Positions 24,061-34,935 of a stretch of 64,000 nucleotides of DNA are shown here, piece by piece. The notes under the pieces are model-generated. The model had not been told where the DNA came from, did no database searches, and worked only from the letters and a program-made list of their open reading frames with translations. The DNA is from Takakia lepidozioides (taxonomy: Eukaryota; Streptophyta; Takakiopsida; Takakiales; Takakiaceae): the NCBI GenBank assembly GCA_030704615.1, contig CM060733.1, forward strand, positions 7,316,001 through 7,380,000, in the 5' to 3' direction. The position numbers and the translations under genes are program-made. Position 1 is the stretch's first letter. Each line of letters begins with the position of its first letter.

Positions 24061-25500
24061 AACCCAGTGTGCTCATGCAGTCTCTTCACGCTCTCTTTTT
24101 TACCCGTTGCCTTACAATGGTACCCCCTTGGAGATGGTCCGCCCCCCTTAGGGCCAACTTCCATGTCCCGGCCGTCGGCCAAGATTGCACTAGATGACAA
24201 AAACGACATCATGCTTCCATGTGTTAATTTTCGCCGGCACCCAGATATCGGTGGCTGACATCGGTGAGCGCAATAGGGGCGCAATACCTGTGAATTTGCG
24301 CCAGAGTTCATGGCCGATAATCGGTAATCGCTTTTGACCTGTTGTACTGGGTTACCATGTCTCTTTTACCTGCTGTGAAGGTCAACTTTGTGCACATTGC
24401 TCATTATTGCTCATCTCTCTTGACCGCTCCCGTGGGACCCATGCTTTGCCAAGTGGCCGGCTCAATTGGTCCGGGCCTTGGACAGCCAGGCAAACCTACT
24501 GCCTGATTGCTTTTGAACCCTATGCACAGAAAAGCAACCATCCATGCCAACAGTCGGCCATGCTCCACCGATGTCAGCTAACTTTGGATAACTTGGCCGA
24601 GATGGCCAGGACATGGAAGCTGGGCCTTATATGTAGGCAGGATGGTGTGCCCTTGGTACGTTCCTTATATGTTCGCAGGATAATGGTATGCCCTTGGAGA
24701 TGGTACTTGAGGGAAGACTAATTTGACCAGTTCTTTGGGGCCTTTCGGTGGACTGTTTGGAGTCCAAGTTTGCGAACTTCTTGAGCCTCGGCGGGTCTAT
24801 GTTAGGGGCTGATCGAGGGAAGATTTCAGAAGTTCATGGCAATAATTTGAGGGCTCTTGAGAGTTATTTGAGAGGTCCTTTAAGGATAGTCTTATCTATA
24901 GTGCAAGCAAGAGTGGGTGTGAAGATAGGGGGAGTAATGGGATGAGAGCACTGGGCTTAGAGATTGTTTTAGCTTCTCTTCTCCATAGTCTTCCATCATT
25001 CTTGTAGGCCAAAGCTTTTCCATAAGCGGAGGCAGAGCTAGTTTGGATAGAGACTTGGCCATCTTGTAGGTTTATTGGAGCCGCAAGGAGGTCGACTGAT
25101 TTAAGGTGTGGGAGGTGTTGTTGTTTCAGTTTCATGTGTTTGGATCCTCCTCCCACACATGCATGCTTGACTGTGCGCCATGCTAGTTTGGTTTGGGCGC
25201 TTGTCTTCATAGGTGGTTGGTCCAGAATTATTGTGGCAGGCCAACCCTAGAGCGTGCTGTCGGTGGTGAGGCTGGGGTAATGACCAGCAAACCATCATTG
25301 TTTCTCTTATGGTGAGGCTGGGTTGATGACCAACAGACCATAGGAGTGCTTGTGGTGGATGCAGATGCAGGTACAGGTTTATACTAGGAACCTAGTATTC
25401 CAAACCATAAGCCGCAACAGGTTCTCTACCCGGTTACCTTGTGGAAATGGGGATTAGAGACAGGTTTACAACCAGTTTCAGTGTGAGTTTTTATCACGGA
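24061..25500. other. No gene recognised
   Basis: A few open frames on both strands have no motif I recognise. Part of this may be an upstream exon or the 5' region of the Ulp1-like gene. Confidence 0.3.
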
Positions 25501-25501
25501 G

Positions 25502-27159
25502 GTGCCACCAGTTGCTGAGGAGAGTGCCAGTACGAGTACCAGCGATACTAGTGGGTATACAAGACGAGGTGTGTTGTTCAAGCCACCTTCACCTTCATTG
25601 TCTTCTAAGGAAAGTTCAGACTCGGAGTCAGGAAGATTCTCGCCAAGGGTGCAAGCCATTTCCGTGCCATTGTTCTCGGATACAATGTAGGAAATGTATG
25701 GAGCTACCAAGGGGCCTCGTCGCTACCCTAGAGCTATTAGTATGCATTCACGCATTGTCCTCCTGGATGTGCATGATGCATGATGGCCTCGAAAACATAT
25801 TGTGAGTTCGAAGCCCGTACACCCTTATTTCTTGAATGATATGGTATACCTTCAATCCTTAGTTTACAAGTCCCCATTATGTGCATAATTATGGGGCCTC
25901 ATTTTCACATCACATTCTCTGTGCTTTTTTTTGCAGGCTCCGCTGTGGTGCACTCGTCAAAAAAACCACTGACATATGGTTTTTGAAAGGCTCGGGTATT
26001 CTGGCGGTGCCTCTTAGACTAGAAGATGCAGATGACTTGCAATCTAGAAGAGGCTGGATAAGTGATCGTCTCATGGACTTCTGGGTGTCAGCTAAACTGC
26101 TTTCTATTCCCGAAGATGTGTGCAATAAAATTCGTGTGTTAGATAGCTTTACATGGATTTGCCTTCACGATCATTGTGCCAAGTATGGCAATGGAGTGGA
26201 GTCTGTACGGACTTGGATGCAAAGAAGGTTCCCTAACCTGAGTTCTGAGGGTGTTGAAGCCGTTATTGTGCCAATTGTGGTCAAGTGAGTTTCCTGTGTA
26301 GCCATTACCCTTTCTGCTGAATGTGTTTTGCAATCGCATTCTTGCATACAGAACTGGACTAACCTGCTTGTGTTTCCTTGTTCTGCAGCTTTCATTGGAG
26401 TGTGGTGATTTTGGAACGGACTCGCTACATTCACTTGAATAGCATGAAAACCACACACAAGCACCAGTATTTGAAGCCATTGTTTGCTATGTTCTGGACT
26501 ATGCTCAGAGGAATCTCCCCTGACACCCCGGAGTGGAAGGATGGTACTGATGCGAAGCAGTGGACATGCCCGACTGTTCCACAGCAGGCCAACTTATTCG
26601 AGTGTGGTTTGTTTGCGTGTCATTACATTGACTTATACTTGGAACAAACGTTTCTGAACCCACAACCTCATGGTGCAGGCCCGGTAAGATGGACGTTATC
26701 CTGGTTTACATGGTTGTTTGTCGACTGGTTTACTTCTGTAGCATGAACAATGACGGAAGGCACTATGTATAGAAACATGTGTCACCTTCAATGTGCTTCT
26801 TTACATCAATCAATTCTCCCTTACAGAAACAAGTGTGGTTTACTTGTGGCCAATGATATCCACACATGCACATGATCATTCCTTGTTCATTCTTTGCTTG
26901 TGCATTCTTTGTTCCTCTTTGCTTGCAGCTCACAGCAAACTGGTTCCCTGTTGAGGCCAGGCTCCAGAAAAGATATGACATGTTCATTTTGGATGAGCTT
27001 CAGGGTCAACCAACGCACCAGCTTCCATATGCACTTCCCCCCAGTCCAAACAAGTCAGTAGTTGGTTGCAGCAGCCCCTTCCACCTTCTCACCGACATTC
27101 CAGCTCCGATCACACGCACACGTTGTAAACGTCCCAGGAAAGCCGCAAAACTGCAGTGA
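25502..27159 (+). CDS. Ulp1-type (C48) cysteine protease, transposon-type, multi-exon
   Basis: Exons 25937-26284, 26389-26683 and 26929-27159 join in phase with GT/AG sites. An upstream Ser-rich, acidic exon around 25502-25690 probably belongs to the same gene, but its donor is unclear. The first clear exon has GWISDRLMDFWVSAKLL, the Ulp1 substrate-binding start. The second has the catalytic His in NFHWSVVILE (codon 26,393), HLNS where the usual Asp is Asn, and VPQQANLFECGLFACHYID with the Gln and the nucleophile Cys (codon 26,603). The last exon is basic and ends RTRCKRPRKAAKLQ. Ulp1 proteases cut SUMO or similar proteins. In plants, many such genes are carried by Mutator-like or other transposons, which the setting here supports. 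The His-Asn-Cys set could be active but is unusual. The gene has no stop in the domain. Confidence 0.75.
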
Positions 27160-27524
27160 CACTCATTACAAATGCGTACACAATTTAATTTTACTTCATT
27201 GTGTGGCTTTCAGGCCTTCTTTCCTGCCATCTGGGTAGGTATACAAATTCTTGGCAAAGGAATCTTCTCTGCACAAGTGTTCCCTACTTTTGCTCATTTG
27301 CTTCCATCAACGGTATTGTAGCGATAAGTACTGGTAATTTTCTTCTTTTGTGATCTCGATCGCCTACCGTCTCATGCATGAAGTATGTCGGGCCATGCTG
27401 TTCACAATGATTAGCATGTCATTTTCTTCCAATGATCATTGTTTCTTCATTCGCTGCTTTTGCACAGTTTGAAATTATGTCTGGGCATTAGGGCAGTAGA
27501 ATGGTTTAGTGTTGAGACCGTGCT

Positions 27525-27790
27525 TCATAGAAGGTAGGAACTTCCACATATGATTTTAGATGAGCTTGCGGGTCAACCATCGCAGGAGCCTCCATATGTG
27601 AACCCTAAGACGTCAGGGAAAGTTGGAGATTGCAGAAGCTCTGTCCTCCCTCTCACCACGACTCCACCTCCCATCACACGCGCACGCAGTAAACGTCCCA
27701 GGAATCCAAGAAATGTTTAGTGACATTGATTGCAATTGCCTACACAAAGTCAAATTTGTTAATTGTGGGGCTTTCAGGCCTTCTGTCCTG
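27525..27790 (+). pseudogene. Tandem duplicate of the Ulp1-like gene's last exon and 3' flank
   Basis: The segment repeats the end of the preceding gene: ILDELAGQPSQEPPY against ILDELQGQPTHQLPY, then PPITRARSKRPRN against APITRTRCKRPRK, then a stop and the same flank (GGCTTTCAGGCCTTCTNTCCTGCCAT). The spacing is about 590 bases. It lacks the catalytic exons. It could serve as an alternative last exon or be debris. Confidence 0.7.
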
Positions 27791-28370
27791 CCATATCGGT
27801 GGGTGCACAAACCTAGGGAAATGAAGCTTGTCTTCCTTGCTGTTCGCTCTTTCTCGTCCTTTGCTTCCCAGAACTGGGAGATTGCCTGGTGAGTACTGTT
27901 AATTACTATCAGAAGTGCATTTATCATACTGCAATCTCCAACAACATAGCTTCACATAGCCACAAACACCCCATGTCGATATTGGGGTCTTGCCATTTCC
28001 AAACATTTCAACATATTGTTTCATCCGAACATATTTGTTGCCCGTGTTGTACAGATTGATGATCATTGACAATGCATTTCAAGGCGCCCAATGACCAATA
28101 TCAGGCCCACACCCCCGGCGATAATGCCAAATTCGACAGGGGGCAGCATATGATTACTGTTCCCTTTCGTTTACATCACATGCATTAGCATTCTTTCAAA
28201 TTTGGAATGTTATGTACGTTACTGCTCACTATGGTATTCCTTTTTAGCTTCCTACATGCAACACATGCCTACATTGCAGGCTTTGCAGGCCACCAACAAC
28301 ATTTCATTTGCATTGCAAACACCTGAAAGTGGCATAATTTCCACCCCAATAGTATCCATCCTTCTCGCAC

Positions 28371-28817
28371 TCACATCACTGAGTGATGAACTGCTGCCAG
28401 TGTGCCAATGGGTCTCCCAGCTATGATATTAAATATAACTCGTGCTAAGCACCTATGCTCCAGACGCCAGGAGGTCATGTGTGTTGCACAATGGAAGATC
28501 AACAAAGTATATGGTTGTCTATGAGTGCCATTAGGATTTCCATAGTGATACATACACAGAGGGCACCTGATATCGGGCTCGGAAATGAACTGCACAGCGG
28601 TAGGATAGTTCTCAAAAATTTGCACCAACCGCGAAAAAACCAACATTCGTAATTCAGGACGTTGTGGTCCATACATTTTCATGTCTATGGCACAAAGTCT
28701 GAAGATATACACCTCTCCATCCCCCATGTCTCTTTGCCGTTGTCTTTTGTTCAAACACGGAAAAGGATTGAACACTGTGATGTTGTCCGTCCTCGTATAC
28801 CTCTCCACCATCTTCAC
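28371..28817 (-). CDS. Unrecognised transposon-type exon with Cys/His cluster
   Basis: An open minus-strand frame of 148 codons begins in the context RYTRTDNITVFNPFPCLN and carries a Cys/His-rich stretch, RCPLCMYHYGN, later FHCATHMTSW and EHRCL, which could bind zinc. I do not recognise the family. Codon-level continuity over 400 bases and the similar minus-strand frames beyond 29,142 suggest a multi-exon gene of a mobile element. The first Met is not certain. Confidence 0.35.
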   Translation of the reverse strand: MKMVERYTRTDNITVFNPFPCLNKRQRQRDMGDGEVYIFRLCAIDMKMYGPQRPELRMLVFSRLVQIFENYPTAVQFISEPDIRCPLCMYHYGNPNGTHRQPYTLLIFHCATHMTSWRLEHRCLARVIFNIIAGRPIGTLAAVHHSVM

Positions 28818-29141
28818 CCAAGCCTCTACACTTCTTTACACTTAAACTCCTCAGAAACTTCTACATGCCTCTACAGCAATGTGCCTCACAAGTCCTTCGA
28901 CGAAACTGTTCAAGTAACCTTTCATACTTCGACGGACAGTTGTACCCAACCCTATCTCCAAAAGGATATGCACTTGATCACCCGCATTTTGCTTTTGCAT
29001 TCTCCATTACTGCGATGATTTGGACGTTGATGATCTTGCCTCAGGCAACAGCAAAGCCGACAGGGCTGGACTGACTTTGAGGGCAGTCAAGTCTTGCAGT
29101 GATTCATGCACCAGATCCATGATTCTCCAATGTCAGTTTTG

Positions 29142-29708
29142 TCAATGAAAAAAAACACTCGTGGGAGTGAGGCCCAATGACCAAGCAACACTATTCTCCC
29201 CTCTCTCCAGACTATATTGCTTCTTCAAATGCACTGTAAAGCTACCCTTCACCAAGACGTTTGTTTTTATTGCCGCCAGGGTTTTTTTCAGGTCCACAAT
29301 GGGGACCTTCGATAGGACCCCCCTCTCGTCTGCCTTGACAATGCTGAAGATCCTTTGACTTGTGCGGAGGTTCACCTCCAACCACAAATAGTCCCCTGCA
29401 ATCCGAACTTTCGATCTAATGTCCACACGGAATCCCTTCTCATCTGCTGCATAAGCAATGACATTCCAAATACACAGAGGATCCCCCATAGCAACATAAT
29501 GCGAAGCATATGACTTTGGGGCATTGTCCTTGTACACCATTACAACTCCTTCCAGCAACACAGACTTCTCCATGCCATCGCCAAACAGAATGTTCGCAAC
29601 CACGGTGCGTGTCCCTTCCAGTCGCGGCTGGAGCACTTCGAAGATATTGTGGGGATCTTCAATCCATGCCTTCATAAGACTGGCATTGCTACCTGAATAG
29701 TATGCCAT
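29142..29708 (-). CDS. Unrecognised minus-strand open frame, 188 codons
   Basis: The predicted protein starts MAYYSGSNASLMKAWIED and has balanced composition with no low-complexity part, for example FEVLQPRLEGTRTVVAN and KGFRVDIRSKVRIAGDYLW. No stop occurs for 187 codons although the area is full of repeats, so it is likely to have been coding recently. I do not recognise a fold. It may be one exon of the same element as the frames at 28,371 and 31,496. Confidence 0.45.
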   Translation of the reverse strand: MAYYSGSNASLMKAWIEDPHNIFEVLQPRLEGTRTVVANILFGDGMEKSVLLEGVVMVYKDNAPKSYASHYVAMGDPLCIWNVIAYAADEKGFRVDIRSKVRIAGDYLWLEVNLRTSQRIFSIVKADERGVLSKVPIVDLKKTLAAIKTNVLVKGSFTVHLKKQYSLERGENSVAWSLGLTPTSVFFH

Positions 29709-29984
29709 GACGACCTCAATACGAGATGCAAAGGAACGCAGAAACTCTGGCAGAAAAAAAAAACCCCGCAGATCTCTCTACCGTGCCCCTCACATATGTG
29801 CACAACTCAGCTGGGAGTTGAACAAATAAACGCCGCGAGCACCGTGATACCAAAGACAACTGCCATGCTGGGGAGAAGGAAGACGGAACACATGGAACAC
29901 ATGATTTAGTGCGTAATTAGTATATTACCGACATGTTTTAGTACATATTTAGAGCGTATTTAGAACGTATGTGCACTATGGGTT

Positions 29985-31215
29985 TCTCATATGTAGTTGG
30001 AAAGCTAGTTTTATTCTCTACCTCTGAGATTTTCTTACTCGTCATGCTTGAGTAATAGGACAAAACGTTATGGCCAGAAAAACAAAGGTGCAACTTGGGC
30101 GCCTGCAACTTGTGCCATTTTTTTCCTCTTCATACTTTGACCTGCATAAACATTACTGCTTCAAAAATGTTGAGTAATATTGCACTATAGGCAACTGTGA
30201 TATCTAGTTGAAATTGCTAGATCAATTTTGTGCCACCGGAATTGGGTTACATATCCATGCAGTCAGATATGTTATGGCCACAATACCATACTGCACACTG
30301 AATCACTTTCTTTTTCTGCATATTGTGCCCTACAATTACATTATGCCTTATTCCATCTTGAGTATTGTTTCACGATGCGATTGTGATATCGTATTTGAAA
30401 GGTAGCTTTATTTTCATGCATTGACATATTGTTACACATGGATTCAGTAACATTGGAAGACGTTATGGCCACCTGAAGAAGGTGGGGCTTGCTCTCGTTT
30501 TTTCTCTTCATATACCCACCTGCATTTACGTTATGACTTCTGGAATGTTGAGAATCATTGCACTATAGATGTGTGATATGTTGTTGGAAAGCATGCTTTA
30601 TTCTCCACCTCTGAAACTTTGTTACACATCCTACAAGTAAGATTGGAAGACGTTATGGGCAGGTGAGGAAGGTGTAGGTTGGTCCACTTTATTTTTCTTC
30701 ATACTTTCACCTGCACTTATATTTTGGCTTTTGGAATGTTGAGTACTATTGAATTATACCTTTGTCATATCCTATTGGAAAGTTTTTTTTTTTTTTTTTT
30801 AGTGCGGGGATGTTGTTACACGTCTGTTGAGTAAGACCAGAAGACGTTATGGGTAGAAAACCAAAGTGCAGTTTTGAACACATTGTTTTTTACATAATGT
30901 GCCCTGCATTTAGGTTATGGCTTCTAGAATGATGCCTCCTTCTGCTGTTGGGGTGTGTAATATCTTATTTGAAAGCTGGATTTAAATGACACCACAAGAC
31001 GTTATGGCCAATAAACGGAAGGTGCATCTTGGAGCAATATCATTTTCTTCAGACTATGGCCTGCGTTTACATTACGGCTTGCAGCTGGAATAGTTTCGAG
31101 TCTGGAAGGAATAGGGGAAGAAGTCGCATTCTACCTCCCTGGTAGCGACATTTTGTAGATCTGACATGTTGTTACACATGAATTGCATAAGACTACAAAA
31201 GGTAGGAGTCAGAAA
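29985..31215. repeat. Satellite-like tandem repeat, period about 190 bp, six or seven diverged copies
   Basis: The landmark (AGA)CGTTATGGCCA recurs at 30,066, 30,271, 30,461, 30,651, 30,844 and 31,000, at intervals of about 205, 190, 190, 193 and 156. Between landmarks the same phrases come back in order: CTTCATA-TTT-ACCTGCATTTA, TTCTGGAATGTTGAGTA, TTGCACTATA and TTGTTGGAAAGC. This is a small tandem array with moderate divergence. It has no coding content. Confidence 0.8.
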
Positions 31216-31495
31216 ACCTAGGTGCATCTTTTCAGGATGGTTGCATGTACAAGTAAGCTAGGAAGCAATGTGGAAAACAATGTGGAAGCAAAATGACAAC
31301 AGAATACGAGGAATACACCTTCGACATCAATATGTGGAAAGATTGTTGTCACAATATGTTTTTGGCATGTGCATTGTTGAAACCTAGAAATGAAGCAATC
31401 TAGGAAAGCAGAGTGAAAAGAGGTTCAACATGCTACTGACCAGTCAACCTCTTTGAAATTCCACTCATAATTAGGCACCTGAACCTCCTGCCTAA

Positions 31496-32278
31496 TCATT
31501 CTCTCTTTCCAAAAACACACACGCATATCCCAGCGAAAGAAGAAGACTGAGTGATGAAAGTGATTGCTCCCCCAATTCGGCAAGACACGCAAGAACACCG
31601 AGGATAAGTTCTGGAGCCCCTCTGAAGCAGCCGCATGATGGGGGAGGGAAGTTCGTCCAGCAGTTTAATGCTGTCCCAACCTTCATCCACCCATTGAAAC
31701 AAGGTAAGAATATGAAAACACTCGTTCTCCTTTGCAGGGTCCAGGCCCAAAGCATGTGGCCCCCACTCTTTGTTAGGAGCGCACAGGAATCTTGACTTGA
31801 GTACAACGGTGTTAGGTTGTTTTGCAGCTGCACTGTTGGTGTCGTTGTAAAAGCCAGACCAGCCCACTCTACCTGCGGATATATGCGCTGTAAGAATGAT
31901 GTCTCCTGCTGTGGGTTTTGACCAATCCACCAAGGCTTCCAATCCGGAGATGCGAGACCCCACGATGCCAGTAATATCTCCTACCAACTCCTTGTGAGTG
32001 TCGACATCAACTAAAGCTTCATCTTGCAGCCAGGAGCTGCCTCCTTCTTGAGCGTCTAACATTGCTAAGTGAGAGAGACGGAAGTGAAAGAGGTTATAAG
32101 GCGAGGCAGATGGATGAGGGAGAGTGTGGAGGAGGCAATGGGGGGTCTGAGGAAGCTGAAGGAGTTTGGGAGTGCTGAATGGCGATGTGGTGTGTGGAGA
32201 GTATGTGTTCAGTGAGGCTGGAGAACATGACATTTTGAGGGGGAAAATCATGTGCTGCACGGTTTCAGATGACCACAT
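31496..32278 (-). CDS. Unrecognised minus-strand open frame
   Basis: The frame covers 260 codons. The coding-like part is about 31,600-32,065, from MLDAQEGGSSWLQDEAL through GDIILTAHISAGRVGWSGFY to LLDELPSPIMRLLQRGS. The first 70 residues are low-quality and are probably upstream untranslated DNA, so the inner Met near 32,062 is the better start. There is no known motif. It may be an exon of a minus-strand transposon gene. Confidence 0.35.
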   Translation of the reverse strand: MWSSETVQHMIFPLKMSCSPASLNTYSPHTTSPFSTPKLLQLPQTPHCLLHTLPHPSASPYNLFHFRLSHLAMLDAQEGGSSWLQDEALVDVDTHKELVGDITGIVGSRISGLEALVDWSKPTAGDIILTAHISAGRVGWSGFYNDTNSAAAKQPNTVVLKSRFLCAPNKEWGPHALGLDPAKENECFHILTLFQWVDEGWDSIKLLDELPSPIMRLLQRGSRTYPRCSCVSCRIGGAITFITQSSSFAGICVCVFGKRE

Positions 32279-32817
32279 GCATCTTCAAGACTAAAGGGAT
32301 GCGATTTTGAATACTGATTCCATCATCAGGTGAGGTGTGCATTGGTCCACATGACATGCACATAACATGCGTGGAGGCAATGTTTCTCATTGGCAGCCTC
32401 CACCCACATGAGAGTAGGGCGGGAAATAGTGGCGGGTGCTTGTGAGGGATGCTTCCTTTTGAATTGGCATTGTCACACTAGTGTGTCAGTATATTCATTT
32501 TGGGTGGGCTGTTTTGTTCACATATGTGGTTGGAGAGGCATTATATTTGTTGCTTTCTAAATGGACTGCAGTCACTAGAAGCATTCGTGTCATTTACCAC
32601 TGGGGTAACGACTCATTTTGAGTCGTAAAAGTCAAACATTCAAATTAGAGACCATCACGGCACACCTGCATATGAGCAAGACTAAATGCCAACATACATG
32701 GTTGCCGGACATCACTTAAACTGTCATGGCCCAAATGTTCAAAACTGGTAACGTGAGTATCATACACACTTCTATGAGTATCATTACACACCCAACAGGG
32801 ACTACAAACATGAAATG

Positions 32818-33625
32818 TCACTTGATACTTTCACCTTTCCTCACACTCTTCTCTGGCCACAGAGTCACCGTGCCTTTCACGTGCGCTAGTGTGGTCTGGG
32901 GGGGGGGGGCATCGTCCACATTTGGGCAAGGCAATGTAACACTTGGAAGCTTGATCTCGTGGACTTTCACCTTGTACCACCCGGATCGAATGTCCTTGCA
33001 GTGGAACTTGTCAACCCCGGCTATTCCCACCACGTACCTTGAAGCAAAGCTCGTTGCTGAGGGTGGCAACTGAGGAAAGCTGCCCACGTGTCTTCAACTG
33101 CAGCAGCAAAAAGAGGTTTAGTCAGACGGATAAGAATAACATGAACTCTGGTGGTTGCAATGGTATAAACACACCTCCACGGAGCAAGCTAACAAACACC
33201 CTGCTCAGACCCTGCACACTACAACTTCCTGGCAAAAATAACCCTACTAAAAACCAGCTAGGCAAAGCAAGGAGCCATGAATGCATGCCTGGGGAACCAC
33301 GTCCTGCTACGATGATGGTGCTGGGGACAGCCCACTCCTCTTGCTCACCTGCAATGAATACACATTGCAACGCTTCAGGAAGTGTATCCATAAAAGAAAC
33401 CAACCAAGTAAGTTTGCGGAGAGGGGCTGGGAACAACCATACCTTGGGCGCTGCCTCCTCATGCCGGGGGGGAAATCCGGAATGTTGCCGCCGTAGCACT
33501 ATGGTCCTAGGCGCAGGACCCACCTTCTTCACATTTGACCCCACTGCCACTCCCTGTACATGTGGTCCCTGCAAAACATATAGTGCCAGCCTTGCGTGAG
33601 AGGGCATCCGGGGGGAACAAAACAA
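32818..33625 (-). CDS. Unrecognised minus-strand exons
   Basis: Two coding-like blocks occur. One, near 33,300-33,600, has YVLQGPHVQGVAVGSNVKK and RTIVLRRQHSGFPPRHEEA, then FMDTLPEALQCVFIAGEQEE. The other, near 32,840-33,050, has GIAGVDKFHCKDIRSGWYKV. Their spacing suggests exons with introns between. They follow the FCP1-like block in the direction of transcription and might be its C-terminal continuation. I do not recognise them. Confidence 0.3.
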
Positions 33626-33639
33626 ACATGGACTTTGGC

Positions 33640-34290
33640 TTCGATGTCATGTTGCAAACAATAAGGTTAGTTTCACCTGCATGGGCGCAGAAGTACTTCC
33701 CCCAACGACCCCATCCTCTCCCACATTCAAGCTGCCAGTCGGGGTCAGCTTCCGCGTGCTTGTGAAGACACGCACATCCTTGGAGCAAAACAAATCTTGG
33801 CAGTAGGGCCAGACTGTTTCTAAAAGGTAGTCTGAATCGGGCCCCTCACTGACATTGCCAGTGACATCAAACGACAATGGATGGACCATGTTCAAAGGGG
33901 AGTTCCCCCTCCCCTTGTGTGGTGAATCATCCACTAGGAGGGTGTTGGATTCGTTAAATCCAGAAAATTCCGACCACAACCTCGACAGTCTCTTCTGTAA
34001 GTTCTGTACGGCAGGCCCTTTTGTGGGGTGTGGCTTTGTCAAGGGGTCACACTCCTCTTGTGACCACACAAAGAGGGGAGAACCCTTGACCCCCTACATG
34101 ACCACTTTGAAGATGTCTGCAACATTCCCCTTGGAAGCACAGGACCATATCCCAACGTAGAAATACCGGAAGAGAAGGTTTAAAAACTCGCAGCCCCCCA
34201 TCGTCCATGTCATCCCCACCAACTTGCTGGACCTCTCCCTCTTCAACGAGTGGACCCTGCCCCCCACTGTGAATATCATCAACAACAGCC
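33640..34290 (-). pseudogene. FCP1/NIF-type phosphatase-like domain, partial, in a transposon context
   Basis: On the minus strand there is FLNLLFRYFYVGIWSCAS, with a GIWS motif, then SPLFVWSQEECDPLT, LWSEFSGFNESNTLLVDDSP and PYCQDLFCSKDVRVF. These match, in order, the middle and C-terminal parts of FCP1/NIF HAD phosphatases, including the DDSP acidic motif (minus, about 33,921-33,955). The N-terminal catalytic DxDx(T/V) is not visible upstream. There, the frame instead joins a transposase-like coiled-coil exon. An in-frame TAG lies at 34,094-34,096, and a G-run slip near 34,200 breaks the link to the upstream exon. FCP1 enzymes dephosphorylate RNA polymerase II tails. Without the first Asp pair this piece would be inactive. 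Confidence 0.6.
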
Positions 34291-34502
34291 CGGACCTCTG
34301 TCACATCCCTATCCACTACAATTACTTCCTCCTTGTCAGGTACAATGGTCGCAGCAGGGGGGTCTTCCATAATGCCACCCGTCACACCCCCTTTTTGCCC
34401 CATCATGAGTTCCACTATCTTCTTCAGTTGTGCTTCCATTCCCCTCTCCTGCTCCGCAGAGAGAGCCGCAAGCCTCTCCAGGGCCCCGATGCGGGCTGCC
34501 AT
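34094..34502 (-). CDS. Coiled-coil exon of a TNPA-like (Ptta/En-Spm) protein
   Basis: MAARIGALERLAALSAEQ is followed by ERGMEAQLKKIVELMM, a heptad-like stretch that in plant En/Spm TNPA-type proteins follows the Transposase_24 region. An acidic linker (about residues 50-110) leads on to the FCP1-like block. The exon lies downstream of 34,936-35,820 in the same direction, with an intron-sized gap. Confidence 0.45.
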
Positions 34503-34935
34503 TGAGTTCCCCGCTCCCTACGCATACAAACACCCACCCGTACTATTAAAAACCAAAAGAAGAAGAGGCCGAATGTGCAGGATTTCAGGCATTCGGAGAT
34601 GGTTGGGTTTGGCATAACACCCCTCCTGTACCATGCGTGGGGGCCCCACATACCCACCAAATCTTAGTACAACAACAGATTCATGAATGGAAACCGGACT
34701 TCAAAACATACCTGGCTCAAAACAGACTCTGATGGGGTGCCAGTCGCAGCGTTCTTGCACTCCGCCCCGAGCTCGGATAGTGACGGGCTCCGCGCTTTGC
34801 GTCTTTTCTGTATTTGCCCATCCACACACTGTCAGTACAAAATGCCAGGAGCATATGGACAAAGCACTGCCCTGCATATCACATAACAACTAATTCTGCA
34901 CAAGCAATAAAACCCACTCGTGGGTGTCTCTTCCA

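Noticed and set aside
22457-31000. CRISPR-like arrays among the tandem repeats
   Set aside because: Units are contiguous and diverged without unique spacers, in a plant nuclear context.
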